DNA of 64,000 nt from Neelides folsomi (taxonomy: Eukaryota > Arthropoda > Collembola > Neelipleona > Neelidae). The notes under the pieces are model-generated. The model was not told the origin of the DNA and made no database searches. It saw nothing but the letters and a program-made list of their open reading frames with translations. The stretch is taken from contig JAQGBZ010000235.1 of assembly GCA_034687125.1 (NCBI GenBank), positions 34,654 through 98,653 of the forward strand, in the 5' to 3' direction. Position 1 is the stretch's first letter. Each line of letters opens with the position of its first letter. Position numbers and translations under genes: made by a program. This document shows, piece by piece, positions 22,104 through 33,500 of the stretch.

Positions 22104-22137
22104 TATAAAAGGAAATTAAACTCTTGTTCTTGATCAG
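22104..22137 (+). promoter_or_regulatory. TATA box and initiator of the secreted-protein gene
   Basis: TATAAAAG at 22104-22111 is followed by TCAGAC at 22134, placing the initiator A about 32 nt from the first T, the canonical spacing. The ATG of the gene is 84 nt further on. A strong TATA promoter suggests tissue-restricted, high-level expression. Confidence 0.6.
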
Positions 22138-22219
22138 ACGTGCATAAATATTTCAATTTCTTAGATAAAATTTATTTTAAGAAAAATCATTCTAATCAAT
22201 TTTGTCAAAATAGTTAAAA

Positions 22220-23055
22220 ATGAAAATAATTTTTAGTATGTTTTTATTTAATTTATTTAGTTTAATACCCTATTTAATTGCCGACACACCTGATTTATTT
22301 TTGGAAACAGAGGGGGAAATTGAAGATGGTAAAATATAAACATTTATTTTTTGTTAATTTAATTCACTAAATAGAAAAATTTAAATTTTATTTATGTTTT
22401 AAATTATTTCATTTATTTCAATTAACAACTTACGAACTTACCGACAACATGACAACGAGTTAATAATTCAAAATATTTTTATATACATATTGAAATTTTA
22501 ATTTGAATATCATTTAATTTAATTTCAGGATCCAAATTTTCGAACGGTCCCGCACTTGTTAGAATATCAAGATCTACAAATTTCGGAAATTTTAATCCAA
22601 TCTCACAACTTCTCCGCATCCTGCAACCAAATCTTGGGAATCGACAAAGAAACAGGAATAATCAAAATCGCTATCTGACTCAAAATTACAATAATTACAA
22701 TACTGGATATGGTGGATATAGAAATCAAAACTCATATGGAAATTACAACAATGGAAGAGGGAATTTCAATTCCGGATATCGACAACCTCAATATGGGAAG
22801 CAAAATTACAGATATCGTGGAAATAATAGAGGCATAGGATGCTTTTTCTGTCCATTGGATTCTTCCTCTTCTTCTCTTTCTTCCTCTCTATTTTCATCTG
22901 ATTTCCCTTCAAATAGTTTCTTTGATTCTTCGCATTCAGATCCAATTTTTGATTTTTCCGATTCAGGTACATCTTTTGATTCTTCGCATTTCGATACAAT
23001 TTCTGATTATTCATCTTACTCTTCAGCATCAAGCCCTGACACTTCGTCATTTTAA
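22220..23055 (+). CDS. Secreted Asn/Gly/Tyr-rich, Ser/Asp-tailed protein, 211 aa
   Basis: Exons 22220-22328 and 22529-23055, joined in phase 1 (GAT G|GTAAAA; TTTCAG|GA TCC). Residues 1-21 are a clear signal peptide, followed by an acidic stretch (ETEGEIED). Residues about 70-137 are rich in Asn, Gly, Tyr, Arg and Gln (NYNNYN, GYGGYRNQ, NYNNGRGNF). Then comes a CFFC motif at about 141-144. The last 64 residues contain 29 Ser and 9 Asp in repeating FDSSH / DFSDS units. There is no membrane anchor. The layout (signal, low-complexity polar block, phosphorylatable acidic Ser tail) recalls extracellular structural or adhesive proteins such as silk, cuticle or glue components; this is analogy, not homology, and I recognise no family. 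AATAAA at 23309-23314 could end the transcript. Confidence 0.75.
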
Positions 23056-23308
23056 ATCCAAGTCAGTAACATTACGTTGCCCTGAACCCTGTAACCAGAA
23101 CCTCATCTCATGATCTAACTATCAACCAAATATTTTAAAAAATCTAAAATTTTTAAGGATATATGTAATTCGTGAATGCTATCAATTTATTATCAGAATC
23201 AAATGATATTCTAAATCTGTTTGTTAATGTTTTAGTAAACAAATAATTAATGTATGGCATTTTATTGAATATGTTATATTAAATTAAAGAATCCTATTCA
23301 AGCGTTAC

Positions 23309-23314
23309 AATAAA
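23309..23314 (+). promoter_or_regulatory. Poly(A) signal of the secreted-protein gene
   Basis: AATAAA followed by further overlapping AATAAA copies, about 250 nt past the stop codon. Confidence 0.45.
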
Positions 23315-23721
23315 CAAATAAATAAATAAAGTTTTAACCATCACATACAATTATATAAACCCAAAAATAGGTATATCTAATCAGGTATTACCGTATTACT
23401 ATCGTCCATGTGAAAGTTTTAAAATACAAAAACTGTAATTTTTTATTTAACAAAGATTTAATACTTTACAAAATATTACAATCCCAATTAGTTTAAAATT
23501 AATTCACCCACTCAATAATAATAACAATTATTATAACAATTTCATACAGGTATTATGGGAACCTATTAATTTTGGGAACCATAAATATTAAATATAATCA
23601 GAATAATCGCTGTAAACAATGAATATTTTGAATTGCGCCATTAAATAAAAATAAGTGTTTTATTATTTACTTATAATTATTATCAATACCGTGAACATTA
23701 TTCTTATTGTCAAATTGCAAG

Positions 23722-23831
23722 AATATTATAATCATCAGGGGCTAATGAGAGATGCAAAATATTATGAGGCATATGGCCCTGTCGATGAATATGATAATAT
23801 TGATATTGGTTATGAAGGAGTAAGACCTTAG
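23722..23831 (+). CDS. Possible alternative last exon of the secreted gene
   Basis: After an acceptor (TTGCAAG|AA) the plus strand encodes EYYNHQGLMRDAKYYEAY and then PVDEYDNIDIGYEGVRP, ending in TAG. If spliced to the exon ending at 22328 the codon is completed in frame, giving signal peptide plus acidic linker plus a Tyr/Asp-rich 36-residue tail. AATAAA follows at 23883-23888. No separate first exon with a signal peptide was found nearby. The phase match has a one-in-three chance of being accidental. Confidence 0.35.
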
Positions 23832-24740
23832 AGTCATTTTTTGCCAACCAATTAATTAATTGAAATAATTTTTAATGGAAAAAATAAATGGAATTTTCAT
23901 AAATCACATTATTTGGATGCCTTTTTTACTTTATTAAAACAAATATTTTTGCTTGGAAAAATTTCACTTCAGTTTGGAGTCATATTTAAAATTTGGTCAA
24001 TTGTTTCATCAATTTAATATTGAATTGAATAAAATATTGTATTTGTATCTAAATGGTACATTTTACTTGATGTCAATTATAAAATTCCTAGAAAGCATTT
24101 ACATGGAATTGGAGTTCATTGACATGAATTTATTAAAATAAAAGTTGAAATAATTCCTTGGAATATTTAATCTTTCCAATATTCATGTTTTTATCAATCC
24201 AAAATTCACATATGATGGGTTCAATATAAAACAAGCATTTTTTCATTGCATGAACAAATGCTTGTTAAGGAGAATGATCAGATTTCATCATTCTCTTTAA
24301 GCATTTTTTCAACATAATAAGAAGGATTATGTTTTTTATTTCAAGTTTAATATTTTAAGATATTTGCTTGTTCTACTTTAACCATAAAATATTTTGAATT
24401 GAATTTCATGAGATATTTAAAAATCAGTAAAACCCCAGAACACTAATATTTATTATTATTAATTAGGACGTAACAAAAAATATTGAACAATTTACACAAA
24501 CAAAGTAGTAATAGGATAAATCACTCTCACACTATAAAGCGAATGAAAATATATTTTCAAGGAATTGGGCCAACTTTATTATAGCTGTAGTTTAACGAAC
24601 TTTACGCCATTAAAGTTTTATTCCGAGTATTCCAATTTTTGTTCCAATTTGGTTTATTAATGTAAATCTACGTCAAATATCTTTTTATTATCTTTTTATC
24701 TTTTTACTATTATCTTTTTATTCATGGAGAATTCAAAATT
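23832..24740. other. Intergenic, paired small hairpins near 24,231
   Basis: AT-rich and without genes. An open frame at 23953-24141 looks random. Two small adjacent hairpins (AACAAGCATTT...AAATGCTTGTT and AAGGAGAATGAT...ATCATTCTCTTT) lie between about 24,229 and 24,300. Confidence 0.4.
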
Positions 24741-27700
24741 GTTAAATGGCGGGAATTTATGAAAAGGCGAATTTTAAATAATTTGACTTTCTTTTGGGTT
24801 GTGTGGCGACTGGTGAGATAAGGATTGATTAAAGTGGATAATTAATGTCTTTTGGATGTGACCAAAGGAGGGTGAATAAATGATGTGTGAGGGGATACGT
24901 CGTTCCTTTAAGTCTCCCCTTGACCTTCCTCTCTCACACTCCTTGGATTACCCGACACGCGTCGAGGTCCCTTGGACCAAAACCCAAAAAGACTTAATTT
25001 GTTAAAGGATCAACTTCCCTCTTTTAATCCAAAACCCTCATGAGCCAATAACGACTTTTCCATACGTTCGATCACGAAGTCAAAAAACCCGATAAGCCCT
25101 TCATAATCTCCCTTTCAAAATATCACAAGATTCAAATTGTCGCGCTTTGAGCCAACAATTATTCAAACGTCGTTTCCTAAGCACCCGGCTTTACACATCA
25201 ACATTAAACTTCCCATTTCCAGCAAATTCAACATTTAGAATTAAGGAATAAATCAAAATCAAAAAATCGACATTAGCTTAATTACACTTAAACTACAAAT
25301 TAAATCAAAAATTTAAGCAATTTCATTTAATTCTAAAAAAATTAAGAAATCAGGCTATTAAATAATATTTGCAATAATTTAAATAAATTAGCGAGAATGA
25401 TTAATAAATAAAATTATTGCTAATATAATAATTTTATTAATTTAAACCTCATTTCTATTCCAATGGCAATATTCCGTGTTTTTAGAAATTTATGAATTGA
25501 AATGTAAGAAAGTCGTTGAAGATGGGGAAAGGGAGAATTAAGATGGGGAAGATAAAAAAGAGGAAATTGAGCTGATTTGATTGTGGGAGTTGGACGGTCG
25601 TCCGTGGAGACGTCCATGGAGACGTCGCTCGGGTCGGGGGGATGATGGATGGCTGCAAAAACTGTTGATCTTTCCTCTCCCACATGATGAATCTGGGCAT
25701 TATGGGAGTTAATCTGGTGGATGCGGAGGGCGATAAAGCCAATCTCGGCCCCGTCGCGTCTTCACCCCCTTTAAATGCCTCTCGTACTAAACGTCCCCCT
25801 CTTCATCACTCCAATCACAAAACACTCATTTAAATACAACCCCTTTTCAATTCATTTTTTCAATTCATTTAAATACTCTTCTTTAATTCTCTTCTTAAAA
25901 CACTTTACATATAAGCCTTTCTATATAAAATTCAATAAAATAATAATATTAATACAAATTATAGGTACCATAAGTATCTTTCTTTTTTAAATTAACAATC
26001 GTATAAAAAAGAAAGATACTTATGGCCCATCCTGTACATGTACATGTAATTTTTTGATTTTTCTCTGAATGAGTTTAAAATGTAAATCTGTAAATGGTTA
26101 AATGGACGATTTAAAAAAAAAGAGTAAAATTTAATGTGGAGGTTCGTGCGGGTTTGGTGGAGGGTGTGATGAATTTAAAAAAAAGCTGTTTTTGTGCACG
26201 GGTTTATTCATAAGGGGGAGAGCGGATTGTTGGGAGATTTGTAAAGACGGCCGCGTGCCGTCCGGTCCACGTCCTCCAACTCCCGGTAATGAAAGGGCGG
26301 ATTAGGCAAACTGGATCGGAATACCCGGGTCACGGTCGGGAGAGCAAACCCTTGAAAACCGCAAGTCCGGTCCTTCTCACGTTTCATCCCCCTCACTCCC
26401 TTCATTCCGACCATGATTTACACCCCCAAAAAGGATCGGTTTCAAATGAACAAATCATCTTTGACCTCCGCATTCAAATGAATCAAATGACATGTGAAGT
26501 GATTCAATAAACCCACCATTTAACACAACCCGTATTTACATTCATACAAATACATTCACTCAAATACATTTGTTCACACAAAATCAAACATTATTTGCAA
26601 ACTTCATAAATAAATAAATTCGTTTATTTAGCATTAACTTTACATTTGTATTTATATTATCAAAATGTTTTTTTACTATAAATTTTTTTATCAAATTCAT
26701 AATAATGCAATTATGAATTTTTTATCAAAAATCAAAAGATTACGAATTTTTTTAATAACGGAATGATTTAAAAAAATTTAATAACGTAATTTTAATAGAG
26801 AAAAATTTGGAATGTCTTTTGTAATAAAAAAAAGCTAATTTTTGGTTGTATGACGCAATTGGGGCATTTGGGTGTATAAAAGTGTAATGTGAAAGATGAT
26901 GGATGGGTCGTGAAGAGAAAAGGGAATTTCGGCTGGTGTTTTGTGTGTCGTCGTCGTCGTCGTGGCGGACGTGTGTTTGAAAGTGATGCTGTCAGTTTGG
27001 ATGACTGACGTTGGTCTGAAGGGGAACTTCAAATCCTCCGTCTGACTCCCAAAGATATGCCAGAACCCAAATCTCGCATGGACACCATTGATAATATTAT
27101 TTAACACCCCAGAGAGCTTAAACTTACAAAGCCCGACTTGAAACAATTTCACATTATTTACCACGGTAATTGAACTAATTGAACATTTATGGGCATCTAC
27201 CATGGTAACTTATTGTTACTTCCCACTTGACATATTTATATAAATTTATCAATCTATAACCATAGCAATTGATATTAATTTAACTTTAAATTTAACAACT
27301 TTAATAAATTTTACTTTATATGGTTAATATAAGTTTAACAATTTTAAAACATAGTTAAATGTGTAGTTAATTGTTTAGATAAAAATGTAGTTAAATATGA
27401 AGTTAAATGTTCAGTTATAAAAAAAATATTCAAATGAGCGCGAGTTTTAAAAAAATTCAAATTGGTTCATTTTCCACATAAATCATTTGATTTATCCCTA
27501 TCAAAACGTGTTGTTAAGAGACGATCTAGTTGAAGTTGTTAAAGATTGTGAGATTAATCAAAATGTAATTCGAATCCTTATAAAGTGTGTAAAACGGCGA
27601 GGAAATTCACACCGTGGATCAGAAAAAAAGGATTGATTTGGGTAAAGGGGCGGAGTTGGGCGTAAAAAACCAAAAGGGCCTTTTGTATTGTTTTCCCTCA

Positions 27701-30700
27701 CCATTTTAATTCGAAGTAATTTATGGGTTTTGTGATAATAATTTAATGTTTGGGGTCGGCGTATCTCCCTCACACCTTCCATACCCATAAATTAAGGATT
27801 ATCATAAACGGACGACGCCTCTTTTTCTTAATTCTTACACGAGGAATCATCTTCCATCATAAAACCATTGACCAATCCTTTTAATACACATTTACAGATT
27901 TTTAATAAATATGAATTTATATGACTTCCAATATATTTCCCATATACACTAATACATTTTTAATATTCTACTTATTTCCTGTATTTTCTACTTATTTTGT
28001 ATAGATTTTCTATGTATTTTAACGTATTTTAAATGTGTTTTAAATGGTGCGGTGGTTAGAAAGGCTTCGTAATATTCATAATGTATTTAAGTAAAGTTAT
28101 AATTGTGGGATTTCTGGGCGTGAATGTAAAAAAGCGAATGGGGCGCGAACTCATTTTCAAATATTCCAAATTGGCTCAGATTCACATTTAGATTAATAAT
28201 GTTGAGAGTCCAGTGGACTCATATTTATTATAAGGTCATCGATTACTCCTTTATCAATCTTATGATATTACTAAACTTTCTCCTTTCAAATCTTACACAT
28301 TGCCCTATTCAAAACCATTGACTTTTATATAACTTTAACTATACTCTTTAACTTTATAAACTTTAACTTAACTGTAATACTAATATATAGAAAGTATAAC
28401 TATAAAGTATGAAGAATACATAGGTATAACGTATAGCTATGCAATTCTTGTATAACAAGGCTTATGCACTTATATTATAATAATTTTCTTATAATTTGAA
28501 TAAAAATTGAATTATTATAAATGAGATATGTTTATAGCTGATCTATAGAATGGCTATTTGGATGAGAGTTTATAAGTTATCGAATGTAAGCCATTATTTA
28601 TGATCCTTTTCCCTTATCCAGACGACAGATTAATCATGGTAAATAGGAAGCTATCAGATGGCCAATCAAACTAATCATCTTTAGATATATTGAATCTCGA
28701 TAGTCAAAATGATTATTCTAATTTGGCAGAAACGCTTTAAAGATACAATGAAGATTCCTTCAGATCGAATATTAATTTTAACCAATTCTTCGTCTATTCT
28801 ATGATAATAAAGTTGATAAGGAAAAATGGATTTTTAAAGATTTTGGAGCTTTATTATTATTATCTTAAAGTTCTATTATGTTATGTTAAACTTGATTATT
28901 AATTGTAATTAACGATTTAATAATTATTTATTTTTAATTATGAGATATTTTGAGTTATGGAAAGATTGTTCAGATTGAATTTGGAATCTTTTAGCATGAG
29001 GGAAAGATAGTCTTTTATTGATTTTGCCAAGGATGCCCCTCGGAGTAAATCGCTTTGATTGCGGAACCCCCCGAGAGGGAACTTTGTTGGGTCCAGGAAG
29101 TGGAAGCGGAGATTAAATTTGGGCGAAGGCGAGAAATCATCTTTTCCTCCCCTTCCCCGCCCAATCACACCAAAAAAGAAATTTCCGCCCCGGTCCCTAT
29201 ATCTCAAACACAAGGATCTCTCCGTTCTCTCCCCTTTACACATACAACATTCAAACCCCGTTCAAAAATGCCCGCTATTGAGCTCTTCTTATCAATTCAT
29301 ACTTTATCAAAAAAAAGACATTTTCAATTTCAGATCATTTTTATTTTTAACGGACTTTTATTAAATTCAATGTCCAAAAGGAATTTTTAAATAGAATTTT
29401 CAAAATGTGAAGGGAATCTTAAACTATAAGAAATTCACAATATTTGAATATTGGCGGTTTTTAAAATATTGTCGCCGAATTAAGTCAATTGGAGTTAATT
29501 GGTTTGTAAAGGTTTTAATGAAGCAATGAAGGAAGTAAAAATGTTTATTTCGTGAGTTTGTAATGGGGAAACTGATTTTTAGCCTTTTAGTCATTTTTAT
29601 AGTCATTGGGGCGCGATGGTTTGGGAATGGGATTTTGAATGGTAATTGTTAATTTCGCATGGGGCTTTCCCTTATCTTCCACATTTATTTAGGGCTGAAT
29701 TTATTCTTGGATTGATTTTCCAATCCGCCCACACGACATCTTTTCATTTTTCCCTTTCGACTCCTCGTTTGGGCTTCTTGGTCAACGAGGGGGCGATTGG
29801 AGGTTCCGGTGTGGTACGATGGGGAAGATAATAAAGGAAGGAATTCAACGACCTGAAACTGGAGTTGGTGCAATGCAGGAATGAGATTAAATTCTTATCT
29901 TGCCCTCAGCCTCCCTTGTCCACCTCTATCTCTATTCAATTACACCCACGGAAATCGCATGGTCAACCGCAATTCAAAGAAATATACAAAACTGAAAATC
30001 AAATCGCTCAAAACAAAGTAAAATCAAAGGGAAATAAACCATAAGTAAATCACAAGAGAAATCACAAGAAAAATCAAAAGAAATAAACAGTAAATCATAT
30101 AAAAGGTCTAAAAGTCTAAAGTTTAAAAAGTTCCAGAAGCCAAGAAGTCAATATAAAAACCATAAGTTGAGAAAAAATAAAAGTTGTTCAATGTGCATGT
30201 AGAATATCTACGGATACATAAAATATTCGTATGGTACATGTATTGTATGTGTATGATATATGTATTTATGAAAATGTAAATAAAATGAAAAATGAATCCA
30301 AATGTGAAAAAGGTCGTTTATTAAAGACAAAGAAAGATGTTTATAAATTCAGGAGTTGACATAACTTCATTGTGTGTGGTCTCCGGAGGGGAATTGACAA
30401 AATTTCCCTGTTCAAACACTCCTTTACTTCCCAGTCATTTATTATTTATTATCAACATCTTCATGTTTCCCTTTTACCCTCACAATTACCATTTATTAAT
30501 TTTACATACCAAAACCATGCAATTTTGGCTAAAAGTTTCAATCTTGTGATTCCACCTTAAAAATAATGAAATTTAGCAGAAAATAATAAAATTCATAAAG
30601 ATAATAAAGATTGAATATATATTTTATTATAGCGTTTTTGCAAAAATTTGAACTTTGAGAAATATTTGTGAATTTTGTAAATCTTGTAAATGTTGAGAGA

Positions 30701-33500
30701 ATTTCGGTTTTTTGCTCATGTTGTGAGTGATTTGGGGGATAGCGATAGTCTTTGGAATCTCTTATGGAGTTCGTGGATCGGCGGGGGCGGGATTTTAAAT
30801 GGGATTTCGGGGGATGTCGGGTAGGGGAAAGATAAGAAATGATAAATGGGGTTCTATCTCCGCTCTTATAGCCCTAAACTTCCCTCCGGATTACATCTCG
30901 CCCAAACTCGGAGAAATCTCATTCCAACCTCCGTACCATTCCAGTCTTAAATCATCCCTTTTCATTTTATACTAATTTACAATTATCTCCCTCCCATCGC
31001 ACTATCTACTAAAGATATATCTACTATCAGGATATACCAAGATACTCTCAAGATCTATATCATACACTATCGTATATCTATATCTATATATATACGCTGT
31101 ACATCATATAAACTCATTTTAATTCAAACCATTACACTAACTAAAGTATAAAATATTTGAGTAAAATATCAGAAAATATCCAAAATTTATATTTAGTCGT
31201 TAATAGCAAAATTTATCAATGTTGTATAGCAAATTTTATTGCGAAATTTCCACAAATTGCACATTGTTTTAACACGCGTAGAATTTAACGACGTACATTT
31301 TTGAACTAAAGGCAGTTAAATTAACCAAGGAATAAATAAAGGATAAATTAAGGATAAATTGGGAATAAATTTCTAGGTTTTTCATTGTTTTGGAGGATGT
31401 TTTGGGTAATAAAATTGGTTTTGGTGTTTGATTTGATTCGGATTCAAATCTGAATTGTGCGTTTAAGTCCAATTTGCTAAGGACATTTGGATTTATTTGG
31501 CCCGGAGAGTTTGAGAGCTTGGAAAGTGTGTTGAATGGAAGTGGATTTGAGGTCTATTTGATTGGAAGGAGTGGCGATGGGAAATAAATGTAGATGTAAT
31601 GGGTCTTTAGGGTGAGAGGGGAATTGGAAGGGGAACTTTCCCTTCTACCCGCCTAGTTCACAAATGCCCTCTCGGGATATCCCATTACCCGCATAATATA
31701 TTTACTATCTTTTACTACATATCATACAATCCATACAATACTATACATACACACAGTTTATACAATACAATATATCTATTCTATACACACTTCATACAAT
31801 ACATATTAAACACATTTATACAATACATAATACACAGTTTATACAATACAGTTTATACACTGATCATAAATACAGTTATACATGGTCCATATAAAGTTCA
31901 TATTTTATATATATATATATATGTACAGTGCATATAAATGTATATAATATATATGTATATTATGTATACAATTTACAGAGTTAGATGAAGGAAGTGTGCA
32001 GAACACTTGTCTATGTTATTTCATGTATTTTGAATGTATTTGCAATGTATGGTATTTTGAATGTATTTAATATGAAATAGATAGGGCCAGGGACGAAGAG
32101 CCGGCGGAGATTTGTATAATGAGCTTCCCAACCCTCGATTTTAATTCCCGGCACCAAAAGTCAACATTGATCCCTTGGCTGTGATTCTCCCCCATTCGCC
32201 CCGCTGCCCTCCCTCTTCATTTACTCCACTTCGGGGAGTAGACAACAAGAGGGACATAAATTACCGAAATCGCCCTTCGCTTCACCACGATCCTCCTCAG
32301 GGACTCAGACAATAATTCATCCCACGCTCCATCAACTTCTTAAACGTCCTTAAACCCATTTTTATCTCTTTTAATTCTCTTCTCCTTTTGTCCTTAAAGT
32401 TGAGCTCAAACTCCAACATTCGAATTGTTTTCCGAAATCCCATATGTTAATTTTCTACTTTTATTGCCCATTTGATTCCAAGCTTTTATAATTCAAAATT
32501 TCAGATGGTAAATTGGCGGGCTTATTTGAATAATTGAAAACTGTTAAATTGTCCGAATTTAATTAAGTGAAGTTTAGTTATTAGTTAGTTAGTTAATGTT
32601 AATTTCAATGTTAGTTATTTTTAAAGATGTTAAGGTTAGAATTTGAATAGGAAATTGAAGGGGAATGAACTTTGTAATGAAACGGTTGTTGATGAAATTC
32701 CTTGACCGGAACGAAGAGAAAGAAACGTGGTGTAACACGCGGAGGATTTAAATCCGATCTCTAAAATGGAGATGATAAAAAGATTCATCTGAATGGCGAA
32801 ATCTCCTAATCTGGTAAATATGAGATCTCATCCAGATTTCTTTCAAACATTTCACATTTGATTCATTGCGAACCATGGAATTCTCTGCACTTCAACACGC
32901 TCTCATTCATTCACCATACAAATCCAACAATCGACAACAATCAAATCTTTTCATCACTTTTTTTATATTCCTTGACTCACTTTACATTTAACAATGATAA
33001 AAAAGTTCATACATTATAAATAACTAAACATTTATATAAACTTCATTGCATATAAATAAATATATTTATATTCAATTGTTTGAGCTAAATATTGCGAATT
33101 TATATAAATTGGAAGGAAATTATGAATTTTTGAATATTAAGCAGTTTGAACTTAATTTCGGCATTTTGGATTTTTGAACTTTGGGCGATTTTTGTAGGAA
33201 GTAAATTTTTTGAGGAATTTAGGAGAAGGAAACGGAAGGGAATTTGGGGTTGATTCGCCGATTAAGTTCGGAGTCGGGCGAATGATGAAAGATAAGACGG
33301 CGGTGGTTTTTGAAGGAGTGGAGGAAATTCGGATGTCTGGCGGAGGCGACAGGCGCCGCCGACACCCGACCCGACCCCAGATGCTCCATTCAACCACACA
33401 TATTCTCTCCCTTAGCTAAATCCACCCGAAAAGAAACAAATTAGACATTCAAGGGTCCCTGAACATTTACGCTATGCTTATTATTCCAAGTCTGTCAAGT
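24741..33500. other. Gene-free skew-arch domain, part 1
   Basis: No gene is supported here. The sequence is a chain of units that are G-rich then C-rich on the plus strand, separated by AT-rich spacers. Approximate flip points: 24,905; 25,745; 26,340; 27,030; 27,760; 28,150; 29,140; 29,890; 30,400; 30,850; 31,640; 32,110; 32,800; 33,350. Hand counts: 24,781-24,900 has G39/C8 and the next 120 bases G17/C40; 30,661-30,840 has G60/C14 and the next 120 bases G15/C40; 33,181-33,360 has G68/C20 and the next 120 bases G15/C40. Also present: a mariner-type hairpin at 25,968-26,025, a GTC run at about 26,948-26,964, and a degenerate TATACAATACA array at about 31,700-31,890. Confidence 0.75.
25968..26025. 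mobile_element. Short mariner-type palindrome
   Basis: Arms CCATAAGTATCTTTCTTTTT and its complement, 21 bp each, around a 16-bp loop. The right side continues CCCATCCTG-TA, which with CCATAAGT is typical of mariner terminal repeats; the left side is shortened (TA-GGTACCATAAG). Probably a degraded solo-TIR MITE. Confidence 0.6.
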
